Source: Clostridium beijerinckii (GTDB taxonomy: Bacteria > Bacillota > Clostridia > Clostridiales > Clostridiaceae). Taken from it: a DNA stretch of 64,000 bases. The notes beneath the pieces were generated by a model. That model was not told the origin of the DNA, did not search any database, and was given only the letters and a program-made list of their open reading frames with translations. How positions within the stretch are numbered: position 1 is the stretch's first letter; each line of letters begins with the position of its first letter. Where the stretch lies: assembly GCF_036699995.1 (NCBI RefSeq), contig NZ_CP144906.1, positions 4,413,001 through 4,477,000 on the forward strand, read 5' to 3'. Position numbers and translations under genes: made by a program. This document shows positions 54,966 to 63,634 of this stretch, piece after piece.

Positions 54966-55154
54966 TCATAAAAACTTTATATCAATTACTATATAAAATA
55001 ATGTTTTATGTGATAATTGACTACTTAACTAATTATGCATAATATCTTTTTATTTCCTACTAATTTTATAAACTTTATATGAAATATACTATAAGGGAAT
55101 TTTATGCTTTTGTCAATAAAATCAGCTCAAAAATATTAATTTTTAACAAAAACC

Positions 55155-55196
55155 AAACTTACTAAATAAATATGTTAATTTTTATTTAGTAAGTTT
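55155..55196 (-). terminator. Terminator after sbp copy 2
   Basis: Perfect 16-bp stem AAACTTACTAAATAAA / TTTATTTAGTAAGTTT with a 10-nt loop, followed on the minus strand by GGUUUUUG, about 100 bp past the stop. Confidence 0.8.
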
Positions 55197-55296
55197 TTGA
55201 AATTATTATTTTATTAAATCTTGCTTATATTCGAAAATCATTATAATCAATACTTATGATTTGGAAATAGTATTGGATTGACCTACTAATGGAATC

Positions 55297-56346
55297 CTAT
55301 TTTTTAGGAATATAAATTTGATCAAATGTTCCTCCATCTGCGAAATGAGTTTCCTGAGCTTTTGCCCATCCTCCAAACTCGCTATCTATTGTAACTAAAT
55401 TAACTTCTGGAAATGTGCTTTTATACTTTTCAGCAACTTCTTTATCTCTAGGTCTATAATAATTTTCTGCTGCTATTTCTTGTCCTTCTTTAGTATATAA
55501 ATAATCCAAATACCCCTCCGCAACTTCTCTCGTTCCTTTTTTATCAACAACTTTATCAACTACAGCAACAGGAGGTTCTGCCAGGATACTTAATGATGGC
55601 ACCACTATTTCATACTGATCTTTTCCAAGTTGATTAAGTGATAAAAGTGCTTCATTTTCCCATGCTATAAGTACATCACCTAATCCTCTCTCAACAAAAC
55701 TTGTTGTTGCTCCCCTAGCTCCTGAATCCAATACTTCTACATTTGAATATAACTTTGACATAAAATCTTTTATAGCCTTTTCATCACCATTATACTTTTT
55801 CGATGCATAGGCCCAAGCTGCCAAGTAATTCCATCTAGCTCCCCCTGATGTTTTTGGATTTGGTGTTACTATCGAAACTCCATCCCTCGTTAAATCATCC
55901 CAGTCTTTTATATTCTTAGGATTTCCTTTCCTAACAAGAAAAACTATAGTCGATGTATATGGCGAACTATTTTCTTTAAATTTACTTTGCCAATCACTAT
56001 TTACAAGCCCAGCTTGGCTTATAGCATCTATATCATAACCCAATGCTAAGGTTACAATATCAGCTTCCAATCCACCAATTACTGATTGTGCCTGTGCACC
56101 AGAGCCTCCATGAGATTGATTTATTGTTACATCTTGTCCAGTTTTATCCTTCCAATATTTTATAAAACTATCATTAAATTTTGTATATAATTCTCTTGTT
56201 GGATCATATGATACATTCAAAAGCTCTACAGGTTTTTTACTGTCCGAATTTTCACTATTATTAGTTTCTTGCTTTCCACAACCTATAAAAGCCCCCATTA
56301 TTAAAGCTATAGAAAGCGTAACACTTAATATTCTCCTCTTTTTCAT
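55297..56346 (-). CDS. sbp: Sulfate-binding lipoprotein, copy 2 (Sbp paralogue)
   Basis: 349 residues, same architecture as copy 1: lipobox [50 protein letters not shown] and a C-terminal [20 protein letters not shown]. Sulfate-binding loops are intact in both, so it is probably functional rather than decaying. The ATG at 56346 follows AAAGGGG; a frame from 56364 begins before that site. It has its own terminator and shares an 18-bp leader motif with copy 1, pointing to a tandem duplication that included the regulatory region. Confidence 0.95.
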   Translation of the reverse strand: MKKRRILSVTLSIALIMGAFIGCGKQETNNSENSDSKKPVELLNVSYDPTRELYTKFNDSFIKYWKDKTGQDVTINQSHGGSGAQAQSVIGGLEADIVTLALGYDIDAISQAGLVNSDWQSKFKENSSPYTSTIVFLVRKGNPKNIKDWDDLTRDGVSIVTPNPKTSGGARWNYLAAWAYASKKYNGDEKAIKDFMSKLYSNVEVLDSGARGATTSFVERGLGDVLIAWENEALLSLNQLGKDQYEIVVPSLSILAEPPVAVVDKVVDKKGTREVAEGYLDYLYTKEGQEIAAENYYRPRDKEVAEKYKSTFPEVNLVTIDSEFGGWAKAQETHFADGGTFDQIYIPKK

Positions 56347-56376
56347 AATATTTGCCCCTTTCAATTTTATTATTTG

Positions 56377-56394
56377 TCATATATGTTTAGTAGG
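56377..56394 (-). promoter_or_regulatory. Shared leader motif of sbp copy 2
   Basis: CCTACTAAACATATATGA on the minus strand, 31 bp before the start codon, identical to 54805-54822. Its nearness to the start suggests it is at or below the transcription start. Confidence 0.45.
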
Positions 56395-56670
56395 TTTTTA
56401 ATTGTAATCACCTATCTAAATCTCAATTAAAGAATTTATAACAACATCAATAATTCGTATTATTTTATTGGTTATACTGATATTTGTTTTTAATCCCTAT
56501 TATTTCAATAGGATTTATATGATTTATACTATAGTTTATATTATCCACTTTGTCAATACATTTATTCAAGAAAATTCCATTACCAAAATACACAGTCACT
56601 CCAGTTTCCCCTCCACAAATATAAACTTCAAGAAAAGAACAAAATCATAGGCGACTTTGGAATCTGGAAA

Positions 56671-56703
56671 ATAAAAAAAAGTAGTTGCCTTAAACAACTA
56701 CTT
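56671..56703 (-). terminator. Terminator of the feo operon
   Basis: Perfect 9-bp stem AAGTAGTTG / CAACTACTT with a 7-nt loop, followed on the minus strand by UUUUUUUUA (56680-56671). It lies 100 bp past the FeoB-associated gene. Confidence 0.9.
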
Positions 56704-56807
56704 GATATATATGTTATGACATTAAAATCCAGTATGCTAGTAATATATTTGCTTATTTAATATTAAAATATAAGATTCTAAGCACAACATATTTAATTAT
56801 TAACATT

Positions 56808-56972
56808 TTATTTTTGCTTTACCTTTATTCCGTGGCATGCATTAGCTGATGAACAACCGGAGCATCCACATCCGCAACCACTTTCTCCATTTTTAGCCTT
56901 TTTTATTTGCTTTCCTATCACAAATGCCATAAATCCAAATATTATACCAGCTAATATAATTGTTGCCACCAT
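56808..56972 (-). CDS. FeoB-associated Cys-rich membrane protein
   Basis: 54 residues: one membrane helix (about 4-21, ATIILAGIIFGFMAFVIG), a basic stretch (KQIKKAKNGE), a cysteine-rich loop GCGCGCSGCSS and a late SANACHG. This matches the small FeoB_associated family that follows feoB in many Firmicutes and may bind or hand over iron. Start ATG at 56972 has GAGGAGTGATAATT upstream. It is 63 bp after feoB. Confidence 0.88.
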   Translation of the reverse strand: MVATIILAGIIFGFMAFVIGKQIKKAKNGESGCGCGCSGCSSANACHGIKVKQK

Positions 56973-57035
56973 AATTATCACTCCTCAAATCTTAATCTAA
57001 GTAAACTATTATGCTCAAATCTAATTTCATAAACA

Positions 57036-59186
57036 TTATTTTGTATAACTTAAATTAGCATTAATTACTTTTTCTTTTGATTCTTTTCTTCCTGTTGCTA
57101 TAACTATAAATACTACAGCTACTGCAATTATAATTGAAACCACAGCTCCCAATAAACTTCCGACTCCTAATATATAATTACCAACTTGGTTAATAACAAG
57201 TGCAACGATATATGCAGTTGCTGTCTGGAATCCTATAGTAATGAATGTCCACTTCCAATTTCCCATTTCACGTCTTATTGTACCAATTGCCGCGAAACAA
57301 GGAGCACAAAGTAAATTGAATGCCATAAATGCAAATCCGCTTGCTGCTGTAAACATTGCACCAACGTTGCTGATTAATGTTGGATCAGTTTCAGATGCAT
57401 CTGTTATTCCATATAAAACTCCAAATGTTCCAACAAGATTTTCCTTTGCAACAAGTCCTGTAACTGTTGAAACTGCTGATTGCCAATTTCCAAAGCCAAG
57501 TGGTGCAAATATAGGTGCAATAATATTTCCTAGACTTGCTAATATACTATTATCTGCGTCTACCATCTCGAATGACCAATTAAATGATTGTAAGAACCAT
57601 ACTGCTGCACAAGAAACTAAAATTATTGTTCCAGCTTTTGCTATAAATGCTTTTACCCTGTCCCACATATGAATAACTACACTTTTTGCGCTTGGTATAT
57701 GATATTGTGGTAATTCCATAACGAATGGTGAAGGATCCCCAGAAAATAATTTTGTTTTCTTTAATATAATTCCACAAACAACAATCATTATTATTCCCAA
57801 GAAATATGCTGATGGAGCTACCCAAGCTGAATCATTAAAGAATGCTGATGCAATTAAAGCTATAATTGGTAACTTTGCACTACAAGGAATAAATGTAGTT
57901 AACATAATTGTCATTTTTCTATCTCTCTCATTTTCCATTGTACGTGTTGCCATAATACCAGGCACACCACAACCAGAGCTAATAAGCATTGGTATAAATG
58001 ACTTACCTGAAAGACCAAACTTACGGAAAATTCTATCCATAATAAATGCTACACGAGCCATATATCCACAGTCTTCAAGTACAGATAAGAATAAGAATAA
58101 TAGTATAATCTGTGGTACAAAACCAATTACTGAACCTACTCCACTAATTATTCCGTTAATAATTAACCCTTGTAACCAATCGGCTACATTTGCACTTGCC
58201 ATCCAGTCTGAAGCACTTCCTTGAATTATCTCTCCAAATAATGTGTCATTAATCCAATCAGTTCCTATTGTTCCTATTGTTATTGCAATATAATATACTG
58301 CATACATAACAACCACAAAAATTGGCAATGCTAAGAAACGATTTGTAACAATTTTATCAATTTTGTCTGACGTTGTTTCTTTTCCATTGCTACTCTTTTT
58401 AATAGCACTTGAAACTACATCCCCTATAAATGCATATCTATCCGCAGTAACAATACTTTCACTATCATCATCAAGTTCATTTTCATATTTCTGTATTACT
58501 GCTTCTATATCACTTAATATGTTTTCTGGAAGTTTCAAATTATCTATTATGTTTTTATCACGCTCAAATAATTTTATAGAAAGCCAATTAATATTTACAT
58601 CTTTACCTTGTATATTACCTTGGACAATTTTTTCTATCTCATCAAAAGCATCCCTAGCTTCTTTTGAAAATGGCACTTGAAAATTTGGCTTTTTCTTTGA
58701 ATTAGCTATTTCTATAGCCTTTTCTGCTGCTGCTTTAACACCATTTCCTTTAAGTGCAGAGGTTTCAACTACTGGACACCCTAGAGTTTTTGATAATTTA
58801 TTAATATCTATTTTATCTCCATTTTTCTCTACAATATCCATCATGTTAAGTGCTATAACAGTAGGAATTCCCAATTCCAAAATCTGAGTTGTTAAATATA
58901 AATTTCTTTCAATATTAGATGCATCCACAATATTAATTACCGCATCTGGTCTATCATTTATCATAAAATTACGTGTTACAACTTCTTCAAGGGTATATGG
59001 TGATAGAGAATAAACTCCTGGTAAATCGACAATTTCAACTTCCTTATGTCCTTTTAACTTACCACCTTTTTTTTCAACAGTTACCCCCGGCCAGTTACCA
59101 ACGTATTGTGATGAACCTGTAAGTTCATTAAACATAGTTGTCTTTCCACAATTAGGGTTACCTGCAAGCCCTATTTTAATTGACAT
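57036..59186 (-). CDS. feoB: Ferrous iron transport protein B (FeoB)
   Basis: 716 residues. N-terminal G domain: GNPNCGKTT (residues 9-17), the T-rich switch YVGNWPGVTVEKK, DLPGVYSLSPYT and NMMD; then a GDI-like helical domain (about 170-260) and about ten membrane helices from 280 on (SGCGVPGIMATRTMENERDR; TFIPCSAKLPIIALI; LCAPCFAAIGTI). The conserved cysteines of the Gate/Core motifs are present. It imports Fe2+. Third gene of feoA-feoA-feoB. Confidence 0.96.
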   Translation of the reverse strand: MSIKIGLAGNPNCGKTTMFNELTGSSQYVGNWPGVTVEKKGGKLKGHKEVEIVDLPGVYSLSPYTLEEVVTRNFMINDRPDAVINIVDASNIERNLYLTTQILELGIPTVIALNMMDIVEKNGDKIDINKLSKTLGCPVVETSALKGNGVKAAAEKAIEIANSKKKPNFQVPFSKEARDAFDEIEKIVQGNIQGKDVNINWLSIKLFERDKNIIDNLKLPENILSDIEAVIQKYENELDDDSESIVTADRYAFIGDVVSSAIKKSSNGKETTSDKIDKIVTNRFLALPIFVVVMYAVYYIAITIGTIGTDWINDTLFGEIIQGSASDWMASANVADWLQGLIINGIISGVGSVIGFVPQIILLFLFLSVLEDCGYMARVAFIMDRIFRKFGLSGKSFIPMLISSGCGVPGIMATRTMENERDRKMTIMLTTFIPCSAKLPIIALIASAFFNDSAWVAPSAYFLGIIMIVVCGIILKKTKLFSGDPSPFVMELPQYHIPSAKSVVIHMWDRVKAFIAKAGTIILVSCAAVWFLQSFNWSFEMVDADNSILASLGNIIAPIFAPLGFGNWQSAVSTVTGLVAKENLVGTFGVLYGITDASETDPTLISNVGAMFTAASGFAFMAFNLLCAPCFAAIGTIRREMGNWKWTFITIGFQTATAYIVALVINQVGNYILGVGSLLGAVVSIIIAVAVVFIVIATGRKESKEKVINANLSYTK

Positions 59187-59260
59187 TTCTATTCCTCCTC
59201 ATCACTATATATACCTTTCTTTATTAATTTGAACTATGGTATATATTTTTTTGTATTAAA

Positions 59261-59482
59261 TTACTCTACAAGTATCATTTCTGCATCAGCTTTACGAAGT
59301 GATAATTCATATCCACGAACTGTTACCTCTATTGGATCTCCAAGTGGTGCCACTTTACGAACATACACTTCGCATCCTCTTGTTATTCCCATATCCATAA
59401 TACGTCTACGAACAGGTCCTAAACCATCGACCTTCTTAACCTTAACAGTTTGTCCACATTTAATCTCCTTTAATGTGTTCAT
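59261..59482 (-). CDS. feoA: FeoA domain protein (second copy)
   Basis: 73-residue SH3-like FeoA: KCGQTVKVKKVDGLGPVRRR, LMD-like IMDMGITRGCEV, and GDPIEVTVRGYELSLRKADA. It is thought to modulate FeoB. Between the other feoA and feoB in one transcript. Confidence 0.93.
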   Translation of the reverse strand: MNTLKEIKCGQTVKVKKVDGLGPVRRRIMDMGITRGCEVYVRKVAPLGDPIEVTVRGYELSLRKADAEMILVE

Positions 59483-59495
59483 TATAAAAATCCTC

Positions 59496-59705
59496 CTAAA
59501 CTATAATTCTGCTTGCCATTCTTTTATCTAATGCAACTCTGCTATCCTTAACATTTATTATTAGATTTCCTCCAAGTTCAGAAATAATTTTAACCGTTTC
59601 ACCTGTAACAAACCCTAAACTGTTTAAAAATCTTTTTGTTTCATCATTTCCTGTAATCTTTTTAATATTCATTTCATTTCCCTTATTAGCTAATATTAAT
59701 GGCAT
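59496..59705 (-). CDS. feoA: FeoA domain protein (first copy)
   Basis: 69-residue FeoA-like protein: ETKRFLNSLGFVTGETVKII, then GGNLIINVKDSRVALDKRMA. First gene of the Fur-boxed operon, 13 bp before the second feoA. The ATG has AAGGGGGAAATGTT upstream. The two FeoA proteins are clearly divergent, so they may not be interchangeable. Confidence 0.9.
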   Translation of the reverse strand: MPLILANKGNEMNIKKITGNDETKRFLNSLGFVTGETVKIISELGGNLIINVKDSRVALDKRMASRIIV

Positions 59706-59797
59706 AACATTTCCCCCTTAATTAGATTCACTAATTTTTTCATAAATTATTTATGTATAATTCCTTACATTTTATCGTCAATTAAAGTCACAATCAA

Positions 59798-59816
59798 TTG
59801 ATAATGATTTTAATTA
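59798..59816 (-). promoter_or_regulatory. Secondary Fur-like box
   Basis: TTGATAATGATTTTAATTA, an imperfect match to the Fur 7-1-7 pattern, 93 bp before the first feoA. Confidence 0.6.
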
Positions 59817-59851
59817 ACTTCTCTATAAATAATAATATCACTTTTTACTCG

Positions 59852-59872
59852 TATTGAAAATGATTTTCAATA
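59852..59872 (-). promoter_or_regulatory. Fur box of the feo operon
   Basis: Perfect 21-bp palindrome centred on G59862, with core TTGAAAATGATTTTCAA. It matches the Fur consensus half-site GATAATGA/TGAnAATG type. A weaker site overlaps 59902-59921. Iron-bound Fur should repress the operon. Confidence 0.85.
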
Positions 59873-60142
59873 ACTTTTTTCAAAAATTATACTTTCATCA
59901 ATTGGTAACGTTTTATCATTGACGTTTTGCTTTTTTTGTTAATTTTTCTTGACTATTTTAACAATTTTATAATTATTCATATATTATTTGATTCTATGAA
60001 CTTAATATAGCTTGAATGATTTTTCCATAAAAAATGAGAATTTTTATTGCAGATATCTATATTTTTACTAGCTAAATATATAGAATCTAGTCTTACTTGA
60101 AAACTTTATTAAGTAGAATTCTTAAACACATATCCTGTATTT

Positions 60143-60251
60143 CAATAATATTGCAAAAATAATTTTTCATAATGATTCTAAGAATATTGCATGAATTTTA
60201 GCCGTAATTCTGAATTGTGAAATGTGCATTGTGAATTGCAACATATATATG
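60143..60251 (-). repeat. Dispersed intergenic element, copy D
   Basis: Minus-strand copy with both ends: GTTGCAATTCACAATGCACA at one end (TTGCAA at 60236-60241) and AATTATTTTTGCAATATTAT at the other (60151-60156). The rest of the 809-bp gap 59706-60514 shows the Fur boxes and the icd terminator. Confidence 0.85.
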
Positions 60252-60312
60252 CATAATGTTATTAACTAAGTTTTCTATATGATTTTATATGCACTTATTC
60301 AAAATTTATATA

Positions 60313-60365
60313 AAAAATAGGCTATATAAAATAGAAAAACATTCTATTTCGTACAGCCTATTTTT
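60313..60365 (-). terminator. Terminator after icd
   Basis: Outer stem AAAAATAGGCT / AGCCTATTTTT (60313-60323, 60355-60365) encloses a second stem AAATAGAA / TTCTATTT. On the minus strand it ends in UUUUUUA. Confidence 0.75.
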
Positions 60366-60514
60366 ATATACAAAATCTATATTGCAGTTAAGTTTCTACA
60401 TTCCGAACATAACTAAACAATTGGTTTGCTATAGTTTTAAATGTAAATTTATTATTACAATATATATAACACTATTTTTACTTATTCCTAAATATTAAAT
60501 CACGTGAGGGAAAA

Positions 60515-61723
60515 TTAAAGTATTTCCTCCAAAGTTTTTCTTATAGCCTTAATAAAGTCAAATGTATTTAGTGTTTGAATATTATTATGCTCAGCAAGTA
60601 ACGCTAAATCTTTAGTCATTATTCCATCTTCAATTGTTTTAATCGAAGCCTTTTCCAATTTGTCTGCAAAATTGACTAAAGCCTCATTATTGTCTAATTC
60701 TCCTCTTTTCCTTAAGGCTCCAGACCACGCAAATATTGTTGCGATAGAATTTGTTGACGTTTCTTCACCTTGTAAGTGTTTGTAATAATGCCTTTGAACA
60801 GTTCCATGCGCCGCTTCATATTCATAGTTTCCTTCTGGAGAAACAAGTACAGATGTCATCATTGCAAGTGAACCAAATGCCGTAGCAACCATATCACTCA
60901 TCACGTCTCCATCATAGTTTTTACACGCCCAGATAATTCCACCTTCTGATTTAACAACTCTAGCAACAACATCATCAATTAACGTATAGAAATATTCAAT
61001 GCCCGCCTCATCAAACTTAGCTTTATATTCTTCATCAAAGATATCTTGGAAAATATCCTTAAATGTATGATCATATTTCTTTGAAATTGTGTCCTTAGTT
61101 GCAAACCATAAATCTTGTTTAGTATCTAGTGCAAAATTAAAGCAAGCTCTTGCAAAACTTTCAATAGACTTATTAAGGTTATGCATACCAAGAACTACTC
61201 CATCACCTGCAAAGTTATGTACTAACTCTCTTTTTTCTTCGCCAGTCTCAGACGTAAATACAAGTTCACATTTACCTTTTCCTTCTATTTTCATTTCAAC
61301 ATCCCTATATACATCCCCATAAGCATGTCTCGCTATCGTAATAGGCTTTTTCCATGTTCTAACATATGGCTTCACTGGTTCTACTATAATTGGTGCTCTA
61401 AATACTGTTCCATCTAATATTGATCTTATAGTTCCATTAGGACTTTTCCACATTTCTTTTAAATTATACTCTTTAACTCTTGCTGCATTTGGTGTAATAG
61501 TTGCACATTTCACACCAACTTTATACTTTTTGATAGCTTCTGCAGCATCTACAGTAACTTGATCGTCAGTTTCATTTCTATACTCTAATCCAAGATCATA
61601 ATATTCTGTATTTAATTCGATAAAAGGATTTAATAATTCCTCTTTTATTGCGCCCCAAATAATTCTTGTCATTTCATCTCCGTCCATTTCAACTAACGGA
61701 GTTGACATTTTTATTTTTTCCAT
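60515..61723 (-). CDS. icd: NADP-dependent isocitrate dehydrogenase (homodimeric, eukaryotic-like type)
   Basis: 402 residues. Starts [20 protein letters not shown], the motif of the ~400-residue type-II homodimeric enzymes rather than the E. coli type. Substrate residues are in [20 protein letters not shown]; the metal site is in [20 protein letters not shown]; the NADP site is near [11 protein letters not shown]. It oxidises isocitrate to 2-oxoglutarate, feeding glutamate synthesis. Single gene with its own terminator. Confidence 0.95.
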   Translation of the reverse strand: MEKIKMSTPLVEMDGDEMTRIIWGAIKEELLNPFIELNTEYYDLGLEYRNETDDQVTVDAAEAIKKYKVGVKCATITPNAARVKEYNLKEMWKSPNGTIRSILDGTVFRAPIIVEPVKPYVRTWKKPITIARHAYGDVYRDVEMKIEGKGKCELVFTSETGEEKRELVHNFAGDGVVLGMHNLNKSIESFARACFNFALDTKQDLWFATKDTISKKYDHTFKDIFQDIFDEEYKAKFDEAGIEYFYTLIDDVVARVVKSEGGIIWACKNYDGDVMSDMVATAFGSLAMMTSVLVSPEGNYEYEAAHGTVQRHYYKHLQGEETSTNSIATIFAWSGALRKRGELDNNEALVNFADKLEKASIKTIEDGIMTKDLALLAEHNNIQTLNTFDFIKAIRKTLEEIL

Positions 61724-61942
61724 ATTTATTGCCTCCTATATTGCTTATATTTACTTTAAAAATCTTTAGACACTAACTTTCTTCTTTCTTTTAGATATCT
61801 TAATTTCTATAAATAATTATACAATATTAACGCCCTATTTTCAAACAATTAGCATTATTATATATGTTTTAATAATAAATTCACATTTAAATTTCTAATA
61901 AGCTAAGCACTTAATTAAGGCAAAATATCGAAACTCAATTTT

Positions 61943-62036
61943 AATATATATAATAATTCTTCATGATACTTCTAAAAATATTGCAAGAATTTTAACCGTA
62001 ATTGTGAAATGTGCATTGTGAATTGCCATATATATT
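61943..62036 (-). repeat. Dispersed intergenic element, copy E
   Basis: Minus-strand, truncated copy: GGCAATTCACAATGCACATT present, one CACAATT unit absent, and the TTGCAA at the far end lost. Ends 4-5 bp from the stop codon of the replisome-organizer-like gene. It occupies part of the 317-bp gap 61724-62040; the rest is icd leader. Confidence 0.75.
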
Positions 62037-62040
62037 ACAA

Positions 62041-62835
62041 TCACTCAAAAGACCACTCAGATATTATAGTTTCTCCTTCTCCTAAAGTAATATCACCGTC
62101 ACTAAGCCAGAAAATAGCATCATCCCTATGTCTATTATCTGTAGAATCATCCTCATCATACACTTCTATAATACTCTCATTTTTCTTTTTATTTACTTTT
62201 CTCTTCTTACCTACATCTTTTTTAACTTCAAAAATTACTGGAGAATTATTATGTTGATCAATCTCATCCTTCTTTACTTCCGTCACATTACTATTGTTAT
62301 CAAATTCATTTTCACTATTTAGTTTTGGATTATCTACTTTTAAAAGTGGTATCTCATCATTCTTATTTTCTTTAACATCTACTTTTCCTTGTATATTAGT
62401 CTCATCTTTAGACCTTACTTCTGTCTCCTTATTTTTATCCATATCAGTCTTTTCTAAAATTCCTATTTCATTTTCTTTTTTTACAATTTCAGATTTTTCC
62501 TTGACTTTGATATTTTGATGCTTTGCAAAATTTTTCACCTTGTATATATTATTATCTACGATTTCGATCATTTCTAAATTCACTAGAACGTCTAACGCAG
62601 CTTTTACTTCACTTATCTCTCTATTAAATTCTATTGATAAGGTCTCTACTGTGTATGGAATATTTCTTGACATATATAATTCTCCCTCTTGATTTACCTT
62701 TCCAGCTAAAACAACCATCCTGTTCCAAACATAGTGAATAAGATCTCTATTAGACATTCTATCTATTATTTTAAATTTTGTGTCATCATACATATCTATT
62801 CTGAATCTCACATATCTTCTCTCTCTCATATTCAT
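62041..62835 (-). CDS. Phage replisome-organizer N-terminal domain protein
   Basis: About 264 residues. The first ~115 (RERRYVRFRIDMYDDTKFKI, VWNRMVVLAGKVNQEGELYM, ALDVLVNLEMIEIVDNNIY) match the phage replisome organizer / DnaD-related N-terminal winged helix, which in phage proteins binds the origin. After residue 120 it becomes a low-complexity Lys/Glu/Asn-rich linker and a short tail without a DnaD helicase-loading domain. No other phage gene is near. The start could be the ATG at 62835 or 62829 (AAAGGG upstream). It may be a domesticated remnant acting as a DNA-binding protein. Confidence 0.7.
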   Translation of the reverse strand: MNMRERRYVRFRIDMYDDTKFKIIDRMSNRDLIHYVWNRMVVLAGKVNQEGELYMSRNIPYTVETLSIEFNREISEVKAALDVLVNLEMIEIVDNNIYKVKNFAKHQNIKVKEKSEIVKKENEIGILEKTDMDKNKETEVRSKDETNIQGKVDVKENKNDEIPLLKVDNPKLNSENEFDNNSNVTEVKKDEIDQHNNSPVIFEVKKDVGKKRKVNKKKNESIIEVYDEDDSTDNRHRDDAIFWLSDGDITLGEGETIISEWSFE

Positions 62836-62917
62836 CAATCCCTTTCATATTTACATCTTATCGAGTTAATCCAAAAAAGGTTCTTACACTCAAAAAAAAG
62901 TTACTGATTGCAGAAAT

Positions 62918-62973
62918 GTTCCGTATTGCAGCATAGCTGCTCTTTTCAGTAGTGCATAGCTGCTCTTTTTATC
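62918..62973 (+). repeat. TTCCGTATTG hairpin repeat pair
   Basis: GTTCCGTATTGCAGCATAGC followed by TGCTCTTTT, then a partial second copy TGCATAGCTGCTCTTTTT. The first carries a perfect GCAGC-ATA-GCTGC mini-hairpin before a U-rich tract, resembling a tiny intrinsic terminator. Same family as the pair at 63542-63614. Confidence 0.6.
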
Positions 62974-63093
62974 GGTGCACATTTATCCTTCCAATTAATA
63001 TATACGCAAAAAAAGAAATATATAAAGGGTTCTAACAAATTTTTTTATCAAAATTATAATTTTCTAACTAAGTTATGCGTAATTATTTAGACA

Positions 63094-63126
63094 GCAAAAA
63101 AGCTCAGTTACCAAAAACTGAGCTTT
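63094..63126 (-). terminator. Terminator after small membrane protein gene
   Basis: Perfect 11-bp stem AAAGCTCAGTT / AACTGAGCTTT (63099-63109, 63116-63126); the minus strand then reads UUUUUUGC. Confidence 0.85.
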
Positions 63127-63138
63127 AATATAAAAATA

Positions 63139-63429
63139 TTATTTTTCTTTTTTGTCTACATCTTCATATTCGACATCAATAATTTCTCCAGTTGTATAGT
63201 CATCTACAGGAGTGCTGTAGACTTCCTTATCTCTATCATTATTATAATAGTTATTTAAATTCTTCTTTCTCTTTTTTTCTTTAAAAAATCCCACTATCTT
63301 CATAACAATATATATTATTACTCCTGCTATCAGAAGCCATGGAAGAATATGTAGAATTAATGATCCTACTAAAAATATTATACAAATTGTTCCTATAATA
63401 TACATATATCTTTTAAATTCTCTGTTCAT
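63139..63429 (-). CDS. Small hypothetical membrane protein
   Basis: 96 residues. A basic N-terminus (MNREFKRYMYIIG), one long or two short hydrophobic helices (about 10-47), then a strongly charged C-terminus with KEKKRKKNLNNYY and an acidic GEIIDVEYEDVDKKEK. The topology suggests a membrane anchor with a cytosolic tail. No family recognised. The ATG at 63429 has AGAGGTTGAGTG upstream; a TTG nine bases earlier is inside that site. Confidence 0.65.
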   Translation of the reverse strand: MNREFKRYMYIIGTICIIFLVGSLILHILPWLLIAGVIIYIVMKIVGFFKEKKRKKNLNNYYNNDRDKEVYSTPVDDYTTGEIIDVEYEDVDKKEK

Positions 63430-63541
63430 TACACTCAACCTCTATATTACTTAGTTTCTCATTTAGTTAAAAGCATATCTTAAGTATACCTTATGAATAT
63501 AAAATTTACAACGTACATAACAAAATCGCAGTCGACTTTGG

Positions 63542-63614
63542 TTAAGTTCCGTATTGTGCTTCGCACTCTTTTCATATTTTAAGTTCCGTATTGTGCTTCG
63601 CACTCTTTTCATAT
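63542..63614 (+). repeat. Tandem perfect 36-bp repeat of the TTCCGTATTG family
   Basis: Two exact 36-bp copies (63542-63577 and 63579-63614) separated by a single T. Each contains TTCCGTATTG, the mini-hairpin GTGC-TTC-GCAC and CTCTTTTCATAT. The stem plus U-tract resembles a terminator, and the copies could serve the CPBP gene or its neighbour. Confidence 0.85.
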
Positions 63615-63634
63615 GTGTAGATTTTTTACGTATT

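Larger units (their letters stand above)
54745..55296. other. Gap between the two sbp genes
   Basis: 552 bp: the leader of sbp copy 1 with a shared motif (54805-54822), repeat copy C (54863-54965), then a perfect 16-bp-stem terminator (55155-55196). No coding potential was seen. The terminator means the second sbp has its own transcript end. Confidence 0.6.
56365..56807. other. Gap between feo operon and sbp copy 2
   Basis: 443 bp with the sbp copy 2 leader, a motif CAAAATCATAGGCGACTTTG around 56640 that recurs near 63521, and the feo terminator (56671-56703). No ORF of interest was seen. Confidence 0.5.
62839..63138. other. Gap with TTCCGTATTG-hairpin repeats
   Basis: 300 bp holding the hairpin repeat at about 62918-62973 and the terminator at 63094-63126. 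GCATAGCTGCTCTTTT occurs twice (about 62931 and 62955). No ORF worth listing. Confidence 0.5.

Noticed and set aside
57580..57825. 81-residue minus-strand frame inside feoB
   Set aside because: Alternative frame of feoB with no ribosome site or family resemblance.
63542..63614. 36-bp direct repeats with an internal hairpin as a mini CRISPR
   Set aside because: The 'spacer' is one base, there are only two copies, and no cas genes are present.
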